Notes: a model not told the origin generated them from the letters alone. DNA of 64,000 nt from Stieleria mannarensis (GCF_014154935.1 NZ_JACEHH010000037.1:1-64000), one strand, 5' to 3'. Shown: positions 10,601-18,919, counted from the stretch's first letter. Made by a program: numbers and translations.

Positions 10601-10664
10601 TGACCATCGCGATCAATGCGAAGGCGTAAATGAGACGTGCGTTTTGGTTGAAGACAACCTTCAT
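7623..10664 (-). CDS. lipoprotein with TPR, FG-GAP repeats and ASPIC/UnbV domain (CRTAC1 family)
   Basis: This is a protein of about 1013 residues. A lipoprotein signal peptide (LIAMVTLAAGC) predicts a lipid-anchored envelope location. Next come TPR-like helical repeats (about 45-430, with ALIASPDDPKLLTDAARATA-like units). A beta-propeller of FG-GAP/VCBS repeats then carries Ca-binding-like loops such as DFDLDGWSDLFFC, DYNEDGFADLFIAN and DLNLDGIVDLVAVN. The C-terminal ASPIC/UnbV domain includes VTWPDGTVESFG. Proteins of this build are abundant in planctomycetes near polysaccharide loci; a binding or scaffold role is inferred. I choose ATG 10664, though a GTG two codons upstream (10670) is possible. 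The molecular function is unknown. Confidence 0.85.
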   Translation of the reverse strand: MKVVFNQNARLIYAFALIAMVTLAAGCSSDNRSPASNNAAQDSQSDSIDATTVESQAEDALQVARRALIASPDDPKLLTDAARATAAAGDRTEAAMLLSRAAEADDFDPTRVQWAVRALLEVGELYPAIELLSRALETDSDNSANRRLLFGLLGEAGRTDLMPEHYRAIIRNREFDVAVLLACTDTSQRLFPAEAIEAMIERNPSDHRLRLGIAQSLCDQRRFSDAEAVLREMVQHHADFAPALALLGRMPSVQQAGDQAFADWLNAALPHCRGQVEFWIALGERHFQSEDFTAALSCSLAATRINPNRVIPWSQISQTIRRLDSGAAISDSGEQMTLRDDDADRIIRACDQYARDLLDLRMHLQRFGASGESSQHAAAEIARVLVRMGRCWEAEAWSAVAMTLPDERDPELDELRRAIIENLKRNRSWNTPPDLAPLDSLASDPVTQVNRSGRRVGSANRPAVLGNDDAIHWADETGTRNLVVPTVPYPDIASSLIHSMGSGGGTIDFDLDGWSDLFFCSPVGQTDQHTDPRHALLRNLDGVFRNVTLTSGCRSAEIGQGVAVGDYNEDGFADLFIANIGANRLLRNNGDGSFSDATRSLGASAIQWTTCGAWVDLNLDGIVDLVAVNYCSLTGGVDLPCQSDGRPAPCHPAKFAGDQDQILLGDGRGALVDSLGDPLKQITPGRGLGILAGRLTDHSQSALVANDMSANHWHHLTKDGLIEAAVPRGIAVDGQSLAQASMGIAGGDFDGDLDLDVYVTGFAREYNIYYEQQTGGSWVDSTAAQALIEPTRMMVGFGTQAVDMDADGIDELAITNGHIGDFGPDQPPLAQPFQLFRRSPQGTFQIIERASDDAYLAASHIGRALWKIDVDQDLADDLIITHQNAPPTLLANRTKTDHRRIGLRCVGTTCSRDAIGTVIDFIASGHPRRLWLLSGDGYMSSNERILKAGIGSSDRIDDVCVTWPDGTVESFGTLTAGRTYLLIEGSGEAFSTNSTSDARGSVANHSQVDAAGG

Positions 10665-10670
10665 TAACAC

Positions 10671-10857
10671 TGGTGCCTACACAACTTACAAAGGCTCCCT
10701 TCCCCCCCGGCTTTGCGGGGCAGAAGGGCTGGGGATGAGTGGGCCAGCAGCTTCAGTCCGTTGTTGGACCCGTCGCTTCTCTCGGTGCGGACGAAGGCGA
10801 GCGTACGGAAGGGAGGACTCATTGCAGGATCCAAACCTGAGGAAGTTGGCCCGACAC
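10671..10857. other. spacer between the beta-helix gene and the lipoprotein gene
   Basis: This is 187 bases between two co-oriented minus-strand genes. It holds a polypyrimidine/GC-rich run (ccttcccccccggctttgcggggcag) and a short cccccggctttgcgggg hairpin at about 10703-10720. That hairpin could be a weak intra-operon terminator or processing site. Confidence 0.3.
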
Positions 10858-13773
10858 CTATCGTACCCCCAATTCTTGAAACGCCGTGTTTTCACCTCGC
10901 TCGGTGACGGGCGTGACACTCCAGATGATCCAACGAAATCGTCCCAGGCTACGACCCGGTTTGGAACGGAGCGAGACAGCGTTGAAAGCGTCGCGGGACG
11001 CCGCACGGGTGTCGATCGATGTCAGCGGCGTGAACTTGGAGTGATCCTGGACGTTCCAACCGGGATCGGTCGCCGAATCGCATCCATAGACGGTCCATCG
11101 TTGTGCCCCCCGGACTCCGCCATAGTTGGCAGACCAACTGGTGATCGCCGAAATGTCTTTCAATGCCCCCAAGTCCATGCGGTAAACGCCGGTCGTGACG
11201 CTGTTGGCGAAGACCGGGCCGTACCCCATTTCAATCTTGCCGTCGGTCAACGTCGCGGGTGATTCGTTGCGCGGGGTGGGCTGGGCGTCCACCTTGCCGG
11301 TGGATGGGCCTTGCAGAATCAGGTTATCGAAACCGTCAGGATTTGACGCGGATTCGAAGACGATCGTCGGAGCGTGCTCGTAGGACAATGCGATCGTTTG
11401 CTGGTTTCGAACCACTTTCAGCGCCAAGGTGTTTTCGCCGAGTTGCTGGTAGGCGGCCAGCAACTGGTCGACTCGCTTGACCGCGTTTCCATTGATGCCC
11501 TGGATCAAGTCTCCATCACCCAAGCCCGCTTTGGCTGCTTCGCTGTTGGGGGTCACTTTCGAGACCGCGACGCCGCCTTCTTCTTGAGAGACCCCGTAGG
11601 CGGAAAAGTCGCTGCCTTTCAGATCACGGACCGCAGCCCCCAGCCAAAACGTCGCCGTGGGGATTCCGATCCGGCCGCTATCGGAGCGGGGTTTGGCCAT
11701 TTCCTGCTTGACGTCCAATGCGGGGATTTCCGGCGTGCGTGCGATCCGCTTCAGTGCCGGTTTCTTGACGCCGAACTGATCCATGGCAAAGTTTTCGAAC
11801 CCGATCTTCAGTGCCGGCGAATCGGACTGGACGCGAAAATCGCCGGCGGCCGGATCGATGAACTTGGGATCGGCGACGATCGAGTTGCGATCCCAACCGA
11901 AGCCGGCGTAGCGATCCTTGATCGCCGGCACGTGTGCGTAATACAGATTGCCGTCGACGCGTTTACCTTTGGCCGTTTCGGTCGGCATGCGGGCGCCCTG
12001 TGGCGCGGCCATGAAGAGGTTGCCAAAGACTTCATCGCCGCTGTGGTTGTACCAGACATGCGGATGCAGTCCGTTGTTGACGGTGATGTTGTTCCACGCC
12101 CGCCGCCGAAACCCCTCGCGCAGCTTCAATCCGCCGGAAAGCATCAGGTTGTTGTAGATGTCGTAGTTGGACGATCCGTCATCCAGATCGATGTCCCAAC
12201 CGTGGTCACAGCGCCATCGGCTGTCGTGAATCACGGTCGTTTCGACCGCATCCAAGAACGGGAACTGGGGTTCGGAATCGATGACGGTTTGGCTGGCCTT
12301 GCGGTCGCTGCTCCAATAACGATCGCGTCCCCATGAATTGAACGAACCGTGGTCATGTGTTTCCTGGACGGTCTCGAACACATCGCAGCGCTCGATCAGA
12401 TGACCGCCCCAGGCACCGTCGCCGATGTTGATGCCCGCGCGGGCACAGTCATAGATCGAACAGTCGCGGACCGTGATGCCGCGAGCCATCGTGATTTGAA
12501 CGCCGGCCGGTTGACGTTCGACGCGACCGATTCCGTGAATCAAACAGTCTTCGACGCTACAATCCGCCGGGTAATTGTTCGTCTTGGGACCCGGCGTGCG
12601 ATCGACCTGGGTCAGGTCGTTCTTTTGACGGTATTCGAACAACGGATCGCGGACGGCGTCGGGATCGCCGACAAAGCACACGCCGCTGGCGCCGGTGTCG
12701 TGGATGTGACACCCTTTGACCAAGGCACGGCGGTTGTAATTGCTCAGGAAGATCGCATTGCCGCCGACCTGGTCAAACTCGGCGTCCAGGATCTGGACAT
12801 CTTCGGTGCCTGACAGCACCACCGCGCCGCCGCGATAGATCGTCCAATCCGATCGCAACAGCGGTTCTTTGGTTTCCATGAACGTTCGCGCCGCATGGCG
12901 GAACACGAATCCCTGCATCGTGACAAATCGCACGGGAGCGTCTGCGGTCCCGTCGAACTCGACCAGATGTCGTAGCCGCACGACTTCGATCACGGCTTGG
13001 TCCAGATCGACGCCCGCCGGAGGCATGAAGTACAGCGTGTTGTTGCTGGAGTCGTGAAACCATTCCCCCGGGGCATCCAGTTCTTCGAAGATGTTTTCGA
13101 CCATGCGGTAGTCTTGGTGCATGCCCATTTGACGATTGTTCTGCCAGCCGCCTTCGTAGGTCACGTCCCCGTCGGCGTTTTTGCCGGTGATTTGATAGTG
13201 GTAGCCTCCCCAGCGGGCGCGATGCATCGCATGGATGAAGCCTCCGGTCGGATCGGCCCAGCCGCTGGCCCGCTGCCGGGAAAACGCGTCGGCGGCGAAT
13301 CCCTGGTAGGCCTCGGTTTTCTTTTCGGGGTCATAGTTCGGATAGCGTGCCATCCGTTGTTGACGGCCCGAGACGAACAGTTGGTCGATCGTCAGCCCCG
13401 GTGTGGTGCTGGCCGTGAAAATTCCATCGCGGTAGGGCCTCCATTGCAAATCGAGTTTGGATCCGCCGCTCAGCACCGCGCCGCCTTCGTTTTCGGCGCG
13501 GTAGGTCACGGGCCATCGCTCCGATCCCGAATCGGCCGGAGTGAACGTCAACGTTTCGCTGAGGTAGTAGACACCGTCGGCAACCGACACCGTCACTGCG
13601 GCCTTGCCGGCCGATTGCCGCGCCAAGTGCTGGGCGCGGGCAAGGGTCGCCACCGGCGCGGCGGCCGATCCGTCGCTCGCGTCGTCACCGGTTGGGCTGA
13701 CATAGATTTCGATGGCCTGGGAACAGGGGACGCCTAGGCCGAAGCAAATCAGGATCAAGAAGATTCGATGCAT
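10858..13773 (-). CDS. secreted right-handed beta-helix protein with PDZ domain, candidate GH141
   Basis: This is a 971-residue exported protein with signal peptide MHRIFLILICFGLGVPCSQA. The N-terminal two thirds have the start typical of large beta-helix glycan enzymes (IEIYVSPTGDDASDGSAAAP). It also has parallel beta-helix coils with conserved asparagine-rich turns (GCHIHDTGASGVCFVGD; DCLIHGIGRVERQPAG; DCSIYDCARAGINIGDG). This layout resembles GH141, whose characterised member is an alpha-L-fucosidase; that assignment is an inference from fold and context. About residues 705-800 form a PDZ domain (VSKVTPNSEAAKAGLGDGDL). The C-terminus (about 805-971) looks like a discoidin-type carbohydrate-binding beta-sandwich. 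It is adjacent to the regulator gene. Confidence 0.8.
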   Translation of the reverse strand: MHRIFLILICFGLGVPCSQAIEIYVSPTGDDASDGSAAAPVATLARAQHLARQSAGKAAVTVSVADGVYYLSETLTFTPADSGSERWPVTYRAENEGGAVLSGGSKLDLQWRPYRDGIFTASTTPGLTIDQLFVSGRQQRMARYPNYDPEKKTEAYQGFAADAFSRQRASGWADPTGGFIHAMHRARWGGYHYQITGKNADGDVTYEGGWQNNRQMGMHQDYRMVENIFEELDAPGEWFHDSSNNTLYFMPPAGVDLDQAVIEVVRLRHLVEFDGTADAPVRFVTMQGFVFRHAARTFMETKEPLLRSDWTIYRGGAVVLSGTEDVQILDAEFDQVGGNAIFLSNYNRRALVKGCHIHDTGASGVCFVGDPDAVRDPLFEYRQKNDLTQVDRTPGPKTNNYPADCSVEDCLIHGIGRVERQPAGVQITMARGITVRDCSIYDCARAGINIGDGAWGGHLIERCDVFETVQETHDHGSFNSWGRDRYWSSDRKASQTVIDSEPQFPFLDAVETTVIHDSRWRCDHGWDIDLDDGSSNYDIYNNLMLSGGLKLREGFRRRAWNNITVNNGLHPHVWYNHSGDEVFGNLFMAAPQGARMPTETAKGKRVDGNLYYAHVPAIKDRYAGFGWDRNSIVADPKFIDPAAGDFRVQSDSPALKIGFENFAMDQFGVKKPALKRIARTPEIPALDVKQEMAKPRSDSGRIGIPTATFWLGAAVRDLKGSDFSAYGVSQEEGGVAVSKVTPNSEAAKAGLGDGDLIQGINGNAVKRVDQLLAAYQQLGENTLALKVVRNQQTIALSYEHAPTIVFESASNPDGFDNLILQGPSTGKVDAQPTPRNESPATLTDGKIEMGYGPVFANSVTTGVYRMDLGALKDISAITSWSANYGGVRGAQRWTVYGCDSATDPGWNVQDHSKFTPLTSIDTRAASRDAFNAVSLRSKPGRSLGRFRWIIWSVTPVTERGENTAFQELGVR

Positions 13774-13789
13774 TGGTGTCTACGGGTCG

Positions 13790-15004
13790 TTATTGGTCGT
13801 TGGGATCGTTGGTGGTAACCAGGGTGTCGCGTTCGTTTTGATGCTGCGATCGATACTCGCCCGGGGAGTGTCCGAGTTCGCGTTTAAAGACCGAACCGAG
13901 ACTCTCCTTATGACTGTAACCCGTCTTGAACGCGATTTGTTCCAACGTCATGTCGGTCTCGCGCAGCAGTTGTTTGACGCGATCGAGTTGGGTCAGGGTG
14001 ATCTGTTGGTGCGGCGTGCGGCCCAGGGCTTCGCGGAACCGACGTTCGAGTTGTCGCCGGGAAAGGGAGGTGAATTGTGCGACGTCTCCGACGTTGATGC
14101 CCTGGCAGGCGTTCTGGCGGATGTACCGGCACACCCGAGCGATTTCGACATCGTCGACCGCAACCACCTTGGTCGACAGACGTTCGGAAACCGTCACCGG
14201 CGCGACGTATTCGATCTCGTTTTCCGGTCGCCAGCCGGTCAGCATTTGTTGCAAAATCTCCGCGGCTCGATAGCCGACCCGTTCGGCGTTGGGGCGGACG
14301 CTCGACAGCGGCGGGTCACACAACAAGCAGATCGCGTCATCGTCATCGACGCCGATCACGCCCAAATCATCCGGGACGGCGATGTTCGCCAACCGGCAGG
14401 CATTGAGGACCTGTTGGCCGCGAATGTCGTTACAGACGAATAGGCCGGTGGGACGCTCAAGTTTGGACAACCAATGCGCCAGCGACTCCAACTCCAGCAC
14501 TCCCGCCTCCTCCAATTGTGTCAGCGTCGTGCCAGGCACGCCCGGTGATTGGTAGACTTCGAAGGGGCAGTCCGCGGCGTCGACGAGTTGTTGGAACGCC
14601 GCCAGTCGGGCATCGGAATAGGTTGCGAAGCGAAACCCACAGAACGCGAATCGGCGGAACCCACGTTCCCACAAATGCGTGAACGCCATCTTCGCCACAC
14701 GTTTGTTGTCCGTTTCCACCTGCGGCACGCCCGTGAATTTTCGGTTGCATCGGACATCGATGATCGGAACACGCAATTGGCGAAGCGGCTCGATCGTGTG
14801 CCAGTCCACACGGGCGATCACTCCGTCGATGCGTGAATTAAAAATCCAATCGGGGATCGCCGAGTCCAGCGTCATCTCTTGGTGCAACAGCGACCATTCC
14901 ACTCGCGTCCGCGAGAACAACGCAACGCCGCGTAGCAGTTCCCGCCCATAAGCCCGCGAGGCTTCGACGAGCAGTGCGATCCGGGGACGATTGGTTTGAT
15001 TCAA
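13790..15004 (-). CDS. XylR-type AraC-family sugar-responsive regulator
   Basis: This is a 404-residue transcription factor. The N-terminal roughly 280 residues are a LacI/periplasmic-binding-like sensor (RIALLVEASRAYGRELLRGV; GVIGVDDDDAICLLCDPPLS). The C-terminal roughly 105 residues are an AraC double helix-turn-helix (VAQFTSLSRRQLERRFREAL; LEQIAFKTGYSHKESLGSVF). This matches the XylR arrangement used by planctomycetes to control sugar loci. The start codon is TTG at 15002-15004, supported by an AGGGA Shine-Dalgarno at 15012-15016. It is the promoter-proximal gene of the minus-strand fucose block, 17 bases before the beta-helix gene, so it is probably the local regulator with fucose or an oligosaccharide as ligand (inferred). 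Confidence 0.9.
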   Translation of the reverse strand: MNQTNRPRIALLVEASRAYGRELLRGVALFSRTRVEWSLLHQEMTLDSAIPDWIFNSRIDGVIARVDWHTIEPLRQLRVPIIDVRCNRKFTGVPQVETDNKRVAKMAFTHLWERGFRRFAFCGFRFATYSDARLAAFQQLVDAADCPFEVYQSPGVPGTTLTQLEEAGVLELESLAHWLSKLERPTGLFVCNDIRGQQVLNACRLANIAVPDDLGVIGVDDDDAICLLCDPPLSSVRPNAERVGYRAAEILQQMLTGWRPENEIEYVAPVTVSERLSTKVVAVDDVEIARVCRYIRQNACQGINVGDVAQFTSLSRRQLERRFREALGRTPHQQITLTQLDRVKQLLRETDMTLEQIAFKTGYSHKESLGSVFKRELGHSPGEYRSQHQNERDTLVTTNDPNDQ

Positions 15005-15536
15005 TGCAACATCCCTATGACGTGTTCTTCACCTGTGTCGCAAAACGCCGCCTGCGTGTCGCAAATCATTCGCCGATCGGTCACGGGCTTGCCGCGACGG
15101 GCCATCCGATGAAAGCTACCAGAAAGCATTGCGAGCCGCAAATCAGTCCCCAGGCGTCGTGTTCACTCATCCCGGCCAAACCTGTCCTCTGACGCGATGC
15201 GTGAGTGAACGGGCGTTCGCCTGATTGAGGACGCAGCGGGATTCACCAGGCGAATCGATTTTCAGCGGGATGCATCACGGCCCGTTGGTTTGATCGTTTT
15301 CTATGAAACCGCGGGGCAATGTGAGCCCGAAGCGGAGCCGCCCTCGCCCCTTGCTCGCGTTACGGGCTTGTAGATCAATAGGCCGCTGACCCGTCACGAA
15401 CCTGCCGACGCAAATCGTTTGTGGTCCGACGCAAAAAAATATTTTCACCCCGCCGGGGCGATGGTAACGTGACGGCGGATCGGGGGGCTCCGCCCGGCCA
15501 CTTACTACTCTCCTCTTTTTCCCCAGGTTATTCGAG
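15005..15536. other. 532-base divergent intergenic region
   Basis: This lies between the start of the regulator gene (minus) and the DUF1559 gene (plus), so it should hold promoters for both. I cannot assign -35/-10 boxes with confidence. About 15330-15375 contains a sequence related to a half-copy of the GC-rich element at 27568-27649 (on the reverse strand: gcccgtaacgcgagcaagggg). An A-rich tract, gacgcaaaaaaatattttcacc, at about 15429-15450 is the most AT-rich, promoter-like spot. No gene was seen. Confidence 0.4.
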
Positions 15537-16745
15537 ATGAACCGAACGTCCAAAGCGGGCTTTACACTCGTTGAACTTCTGGTCGTGATCGCGATCATCG
15601 GCATTCTGGTCGGGCTCTTGCTGCCGGCTGTTCAAGCGGCGCGTGAAGCTGCCCGACGCATGAGTTGCAGCAACAATTTCAAACAACTCGGGCTGGCCAT
15701 CCACAACTACCATTCCACTTACAAACGGATTCCCGCCCACGGCGTCGGCACGACCTCCAACCCCAGCGCCGGCAATGCTTGGTGGGCGTCCAACGCACTG
15801 GCAAACAATCGCCGCCTGAGCACGCTGGTCGGGATCCTGCCGTTCATGGAACAACAATCGATCTGGGATCGGATTAGCAACCCGATGGATATCGACAGCG
15901 ACGGCGTCATCGACTTCCCATCGATGGGGCCGACTCCGGACAACATCGATTATGAACCTTGGACGTTGGAGATCCCCACCTACCGTTGCCCGAGCGATCC
16001 TGGTGTCGGCCTGCCGGCTTTGGGTCGCGCCAACTACGCCGCATGCTTGGGTGACAGTACCTGGCAAACCATGGTCGGTCCCTGGGACGGCGACCTGATC
16101 GAACCGGTCGCGTCGGTCCGTTTCCAGCGTGCCCAGGCAGGGCACCGAGGTTTCTATAAACCGCGTGACATCAGCGGACGCTTCCGCGATGTTCTCGATG
16201 GTCTGTCCAACACCATCGCCATGGGCGAGATCGCAACGTACCTGGGCGACACAGACGCTCGGACCGTCTTGCCCAGCGACGGCGGAACGTTGGGCAATAA
16301 CAACGGCTCGATGAACGCGATCCGCGACAATCCGGGGGCCTGCGATGACTTCGTCGATCCCGATCGGCCGCGGTTCTGGCTCAACGGTGCCTCCCGCGCC
16401 ACACGCGCTCGCGGTTTTCGCTGGGCGGATTTCAAGCAGATCTTCACCGGTTGCTTCACCATCCTGCCTCCCAATGACATCTTTTGCTCGCGCCACAATG
16501 GCGACGACCTGACGGGGACCGCACCGATGTCCAGCCGACACCAAGGCGGCGCGCACGTGTTGATGGCAGACGGTGCGGTCGTCTTTATCACCGATTCGAT
16601 CGAAGCCGGCAATCGCAATCACGGTGATGTCTGGATCAACGGAACCGGGCCCCGGGCGCCGGGCAACAAGAGCCCCTATGGGCTCTGGGGCGCCTTAGGC
16701 ACCCGCGCCGCAAGCGAAACGATCGAAGAGCAACTGAACCAGTAA
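15537..16745 (+). CDS. DUF1559 prepilin-like protein (H-X9-DG type)
   Basis: This is a 402-residue planctomycete protein whose N-terminus is a type IV prepilin signal: AGFTLVELLVVIAIIGILVG. Processing is expected between Gly8 and Phe9, leaving the hydrophobic helix for membrane insertion or assembly. The body is the DUF1559 domain (LLPAVQAAREAARRMSCSNN). The C-terminal motif HQGGAHVLMADG fits the H-X9-DG signature of this family. Dozens of paralogues are usual per genome; they are probably exported pseudopilin-like surface proteins, with no known biochemical role. A strong hairpin 24 bases after the stop suggests it is monocistronic. Confidence 0.95.
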   Translation: MNRTSKAGFTLVELLVVIAIIGILVGLLLPAVQAAREAARRMSCSNNFKQLGLAIHNYHSTYKRIPAHGVGTTSNPSAGNAWWASNALANNRRLSTLVGILPFMEQQSIWDRISNPMDIDSDGVIDFPSMGPTPDNIDYEPWTLEIPTYRCPSDPGVGLPALGRANYAACLGDSTWQTMVGPWDGDLIEPVASVRFQRAQAGHRGFYKPRDISGRFRDVLDGLSNTIAMGEIATYLGDTDARTVLPSDGGTLGNNNGSMNAIRDNPGACDDFVDPDRPRFWLNGASRATRARGFRWADFKQIFTGCFTILPPNDIFCSRHNGDDLTGTAPMSSRHQGGAHVLMADGAVVFITDSIEAGNRNHGDVWINGTGPRAPGNKSPYGLWGALGTRAASETIEEQLNQ

Positions 16746-16768
16746 CTCTTCCTACATCGACGCCCGAA

Positions 16769-16799
16769 GGAAGGCGACACGCCGTTTGTGTCGCCTTCC
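16769..16799 (+). terminator. hairpin terminator after DUF1559 gene
   Basis: A perfect 12-bp inverted repeat is present: GGAAGGCGACAC at 16769-16780 and GTGTCGCCTTCC at 16788-16799, with a 7-base loop. It starts 24 bases after the stop codon. It is followed by agctttctc rather than a clean T-run, so it may be a terminator or an mRNA 3'-end stabiliser. Confidence 0.7.
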
Positions 16800-16868
16800 A
16801 GCTTTCTCAATGCCCCTAGCCAATCAGCGACACTTTGAAACTGAAACAAAGTGAATCGCGATTCAAAC

Positions 16869-16952
16869 GTCGCGACCTTCGCCAAAAGGTGGTTCCCACC
16901 ACTCTCCACTCTCCACTCTCCACTCTCCACGCTCGCCTCGAGCGTCGCTACG
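16869..16952 (+). repeat. dispersed two-hairpin palindrome, copy E (expanded middle)
   Basis: The left arm (cgaccttcgccaaaaggtgg, about 16872-16892) and right arm (ccacgctcgcctcgagcgtcgctacg, to 16952) match the family described at 25603. Between them are four copies of a 7-base unit (ctctcca), absent from the other copies. It sits between the DUF1559 gene and the small lipoprotein gene. Confidence 0.65.
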
Positions 16953-17011
16953 TCATGGGGAGTCTATCCAGACAGCCTTTCCGAAATACCGAATGCTTCA
17001 AACGAGTTAAT

Positions 17012-17206
17012 ATGAACACACGATCTCTCCTCTTGATTGTCGTCGCCGCCGTCTCATTCTCCTTCTCGCTCGGCGGATGCTCGGAATCCAAACCGACCTC
17101 GGTGACCGAAGACGCCGATCAAGCCGCCATCGACGCCTACAAGGAAATGGAAAAGCAGATCGAATTGGAAACCATGGGTGAAATGGAGGAAGACGACCTG
17201 CAATAG
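17012..17206 (+). CDS. small lipoprotein
   Basis: This is a 64-residue secreted lipoprotein. The signal peptide MNTRSLLLIVVAAVSFSFS ends at the lipobox LGGC, with the lipidated Cys at 23. The mature part is short and acidic (ESKPTSVTEDADQAAIDAYK, ending EEDDLQ) and likely helical. I chose ATG 17012 because it begins the signal peptide; the longer open frame upstream runs through a repeat element. Small lipoproteins of this style often follow DUF1559 genes in planctomycetes, so a link to that protein is plausible, but the function is unknown. Confidence 0.8.
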   Translation: MNTRSLLLIVVAAVSFSFSLGGCSESKPTSVTEDADQAAIDAYKEMEKQIELETMGEMEEDDLQ

Positions 17207-17315
17207 CAGGCCGATCGCCCAATCTCCATCGGGCGTCTCCAACGTCTCCAAGCGACAACGTCTCCAAGCGACTCGGCGGTGATTGACGCAGCAGTCGGGA
17301 GCGATGAAACTGTTT

Positions 17316-17359
17316 CGACAAACCTGGGGGGCAGTGAGACCTGCCCCCCAGGTTTGTCG
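17316..17359 (+). terminator. 19-bp perfect hairpin
   Basis: The arms 17316-17334 and 17341-17359 are perfect inverted repeats (cgacaaacctggggggcag and its complement) around the 6-base loop tgagac. It lies 110 bases after the lipoprotein gene and 102 bases before the sulfatase gene. It has no T-tract. It could terminate the lipoprotein transcript, block translation of a read-through mRNA, or be a small mobile palindrome. Confidence 0.6.
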
Positions 17360-17461
17360 ATTGTCGCCCTCTGTCTCTTGCGCCTCTCCCCCCGCCGACA
17401 GGGCTGATACGTTTCCGCGCCTCGTGCGTGCGGGCTCGGTTCCGCCCCCTTGGAGTTCAAC

Positions 17462-18889
17462 ATGATTCATCCTCTCGCCGCGAGACGACGCGGTCGTTGT
17501 GGTTCCGCGTCGGACCGCGGTCGTTGTCCCTTGGCATTGCTCGTCGCCCTTGCTGGCGGATTCTTTGCCTGCGGAATTCTTAACCCGTGTTTGCTTCAAG
17601 CCGATTCAGCGACTCGCCCGAACATCGTATTAATACTTGCCGATGATCTGGGTTATGGCGACGTGGGGTGTTACGGACAGCGGATTGCCAAAACGCCGAA
17701 CATCGACGCGTTGGCCAAGCAGGGTGTGCGTTTTACGCAGCACTACAGCAACGGCCCGGAGTGTAGCCCGACTCGGACGGCACTGTTGACCGGGCGTTAC
17801 CAACAGCGTGTCGGTGGGCTGGAGTGCGCAATCGGGACCGGCAACGTGGGACGCTATGACGATGCCATCCGATTGGCCGAGCAGCATGAGTTGGGTCTGC
17901 CGGTCGATCATGCGGTCTTACCGGGCATGCTCGCGCCGGCCGGCTATCGGTGCGGACTGTTCGGCAAGTGGCACTTGGGTTACGAAACCAAATTCAACCC
18001 GATGGAATATGGTTGGGACGAATTCGTCGGCTACTTGGGCGGCAACGTTCACTACTTCAATCATCGAGAACTGAGTGACATTCACGTCTTGTTTCGCGGC
18101 CGCCAGCCGATCAAACGTGAGGGTTACATGACGCATTTGATCACCGACGATAGCATCGAGTTTATCAAGCGACACAAAGACCAGCCCTTCTTCGCCTACG
18201 TCGCCCACGAGTGCCCTCACTTTCCCTACCAAGGCCCCGGCGACAAGGACAAGGTCGTGACCGAGGAGAATTGGATGGCGTTGGATTCGTCGGCATACGT
18301 CGCCATGATCGAGGACCTGGATTCGGAAGTCGGACGGATTCTCCAAACGCTCGACGAACAGGGGATCGCCGACAACACGATCGTCATCTTTGCCTCCGAC
18401 AACGGCGGGTTCGCCGGGGCCGGAGACATGGGGCCGCTTCGCGGCAGCAAGGGCACGACGTATGAAGGTGGGATCCGCGTGCCGATGGTGGTGCGTTGGC
18501 CGAATCGCATTCGCGGCGGGACGGTCAGCGACCAGGTGTGCGTGACCTTCGATTTGACACGTTCGATCCTGGCCTTGGCCGGGGCGGATGAATCACATCT
18601 GCAATTGGAAGGCATGGACATCTTGTCGCATGTCGCCGAGCAACGCGCCGGCGTTGCTCGCACGCTGTTTTGGCGCGGCCGACGGGGGAAACGGACGTGG
18701 ACCGCGGTGCGTGAGGGTGATCTAAAGCTTGTCCGCAAGCGTGAAGGCACCAAGGTGCAGCAGTGGTTGTATAATCTATCCGACGATCTGAGTGAAAGCA
18801 GCGATCTTGCCGCCTCGCGGCCGCAAGACGTCGATCGGCTGGAGCTTCTGATCGACCAGTGGGAAAAGGACGTGCGACCGCTACGCTGA
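17462..18889 (+). CDS. secreted formylglycine-dependent sulfatase
   Basis: This is a 475-residue arylsulfatase-family enzyme. The long N-terminus, with a basic region and a hydrophobic segment (LALLVALAGGFFACGIL, about 24-40), is an export signal. The metal Asp pair is at residues 61-62 (VLILADDLGYGDVGCYG). The modification motif is CSPTR with Cys101, followed by TALLTGRYQQRVG. I start at ATG 17462, preceded by GGAG at a 6-base spacing; an in-frame TTG at 17450 is less likely. It belongs to a different subgroup from the sulfatase at 6126 (NGPECSPTR). The substrate is unknown. The next gene begins 30 bases downstream. Confidence 0.93.
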   Translation: MIHPLAARRRGRCGSASDRGRCPLALLVALAGGFFACGILNPCLLQADSATRPNIVLILADDLGYGDVGCYGQRIAKTPNIDALAKQGVRFTQHYSNGPECSPTRTALLTGRYQQRVGGLECAIGTGNVGRYDDAIRLAEQHELGLPVDHAVLPGMLAPAGYRCGLFGKWHLGYETKFNPMEYGWDEFVGYLGGNVHYFNHRELSDIHVLFRGRQPIKREGYMTHLITDDSIEFIKRHKDQPFFAYVAHECPHFPYQGPGDKDKVVTEENWMALDSSAYVAMIEDLDSEVGRILQTLDEQGIADNTIVIFASDNGGFAGAGDMGPLRGSKGTTYEGGIRVPMVVRWPNRIRGGTVSDQVCVTFDLTRSILALAGADESHLQLEGMDILSHVAEQRAGVARTLFWRGRRGKRTWTAVREGDLKLVRKREGTKVQQWLYNLSDDLSESSDLAASRPQDVDRLELLIDQWEKDVRPLR

Positions 18890-18919
18890 ACCACCGCTTC
18901 GCTGACCTGAGGAACAAAC

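Noticed and set aside
15528-16622. Minus-strand open frame of 364 codons
   Set aside because: Antisense to the DUF1559 gene, whose prepilin signal and H-X9-DG tail are unmistakable.
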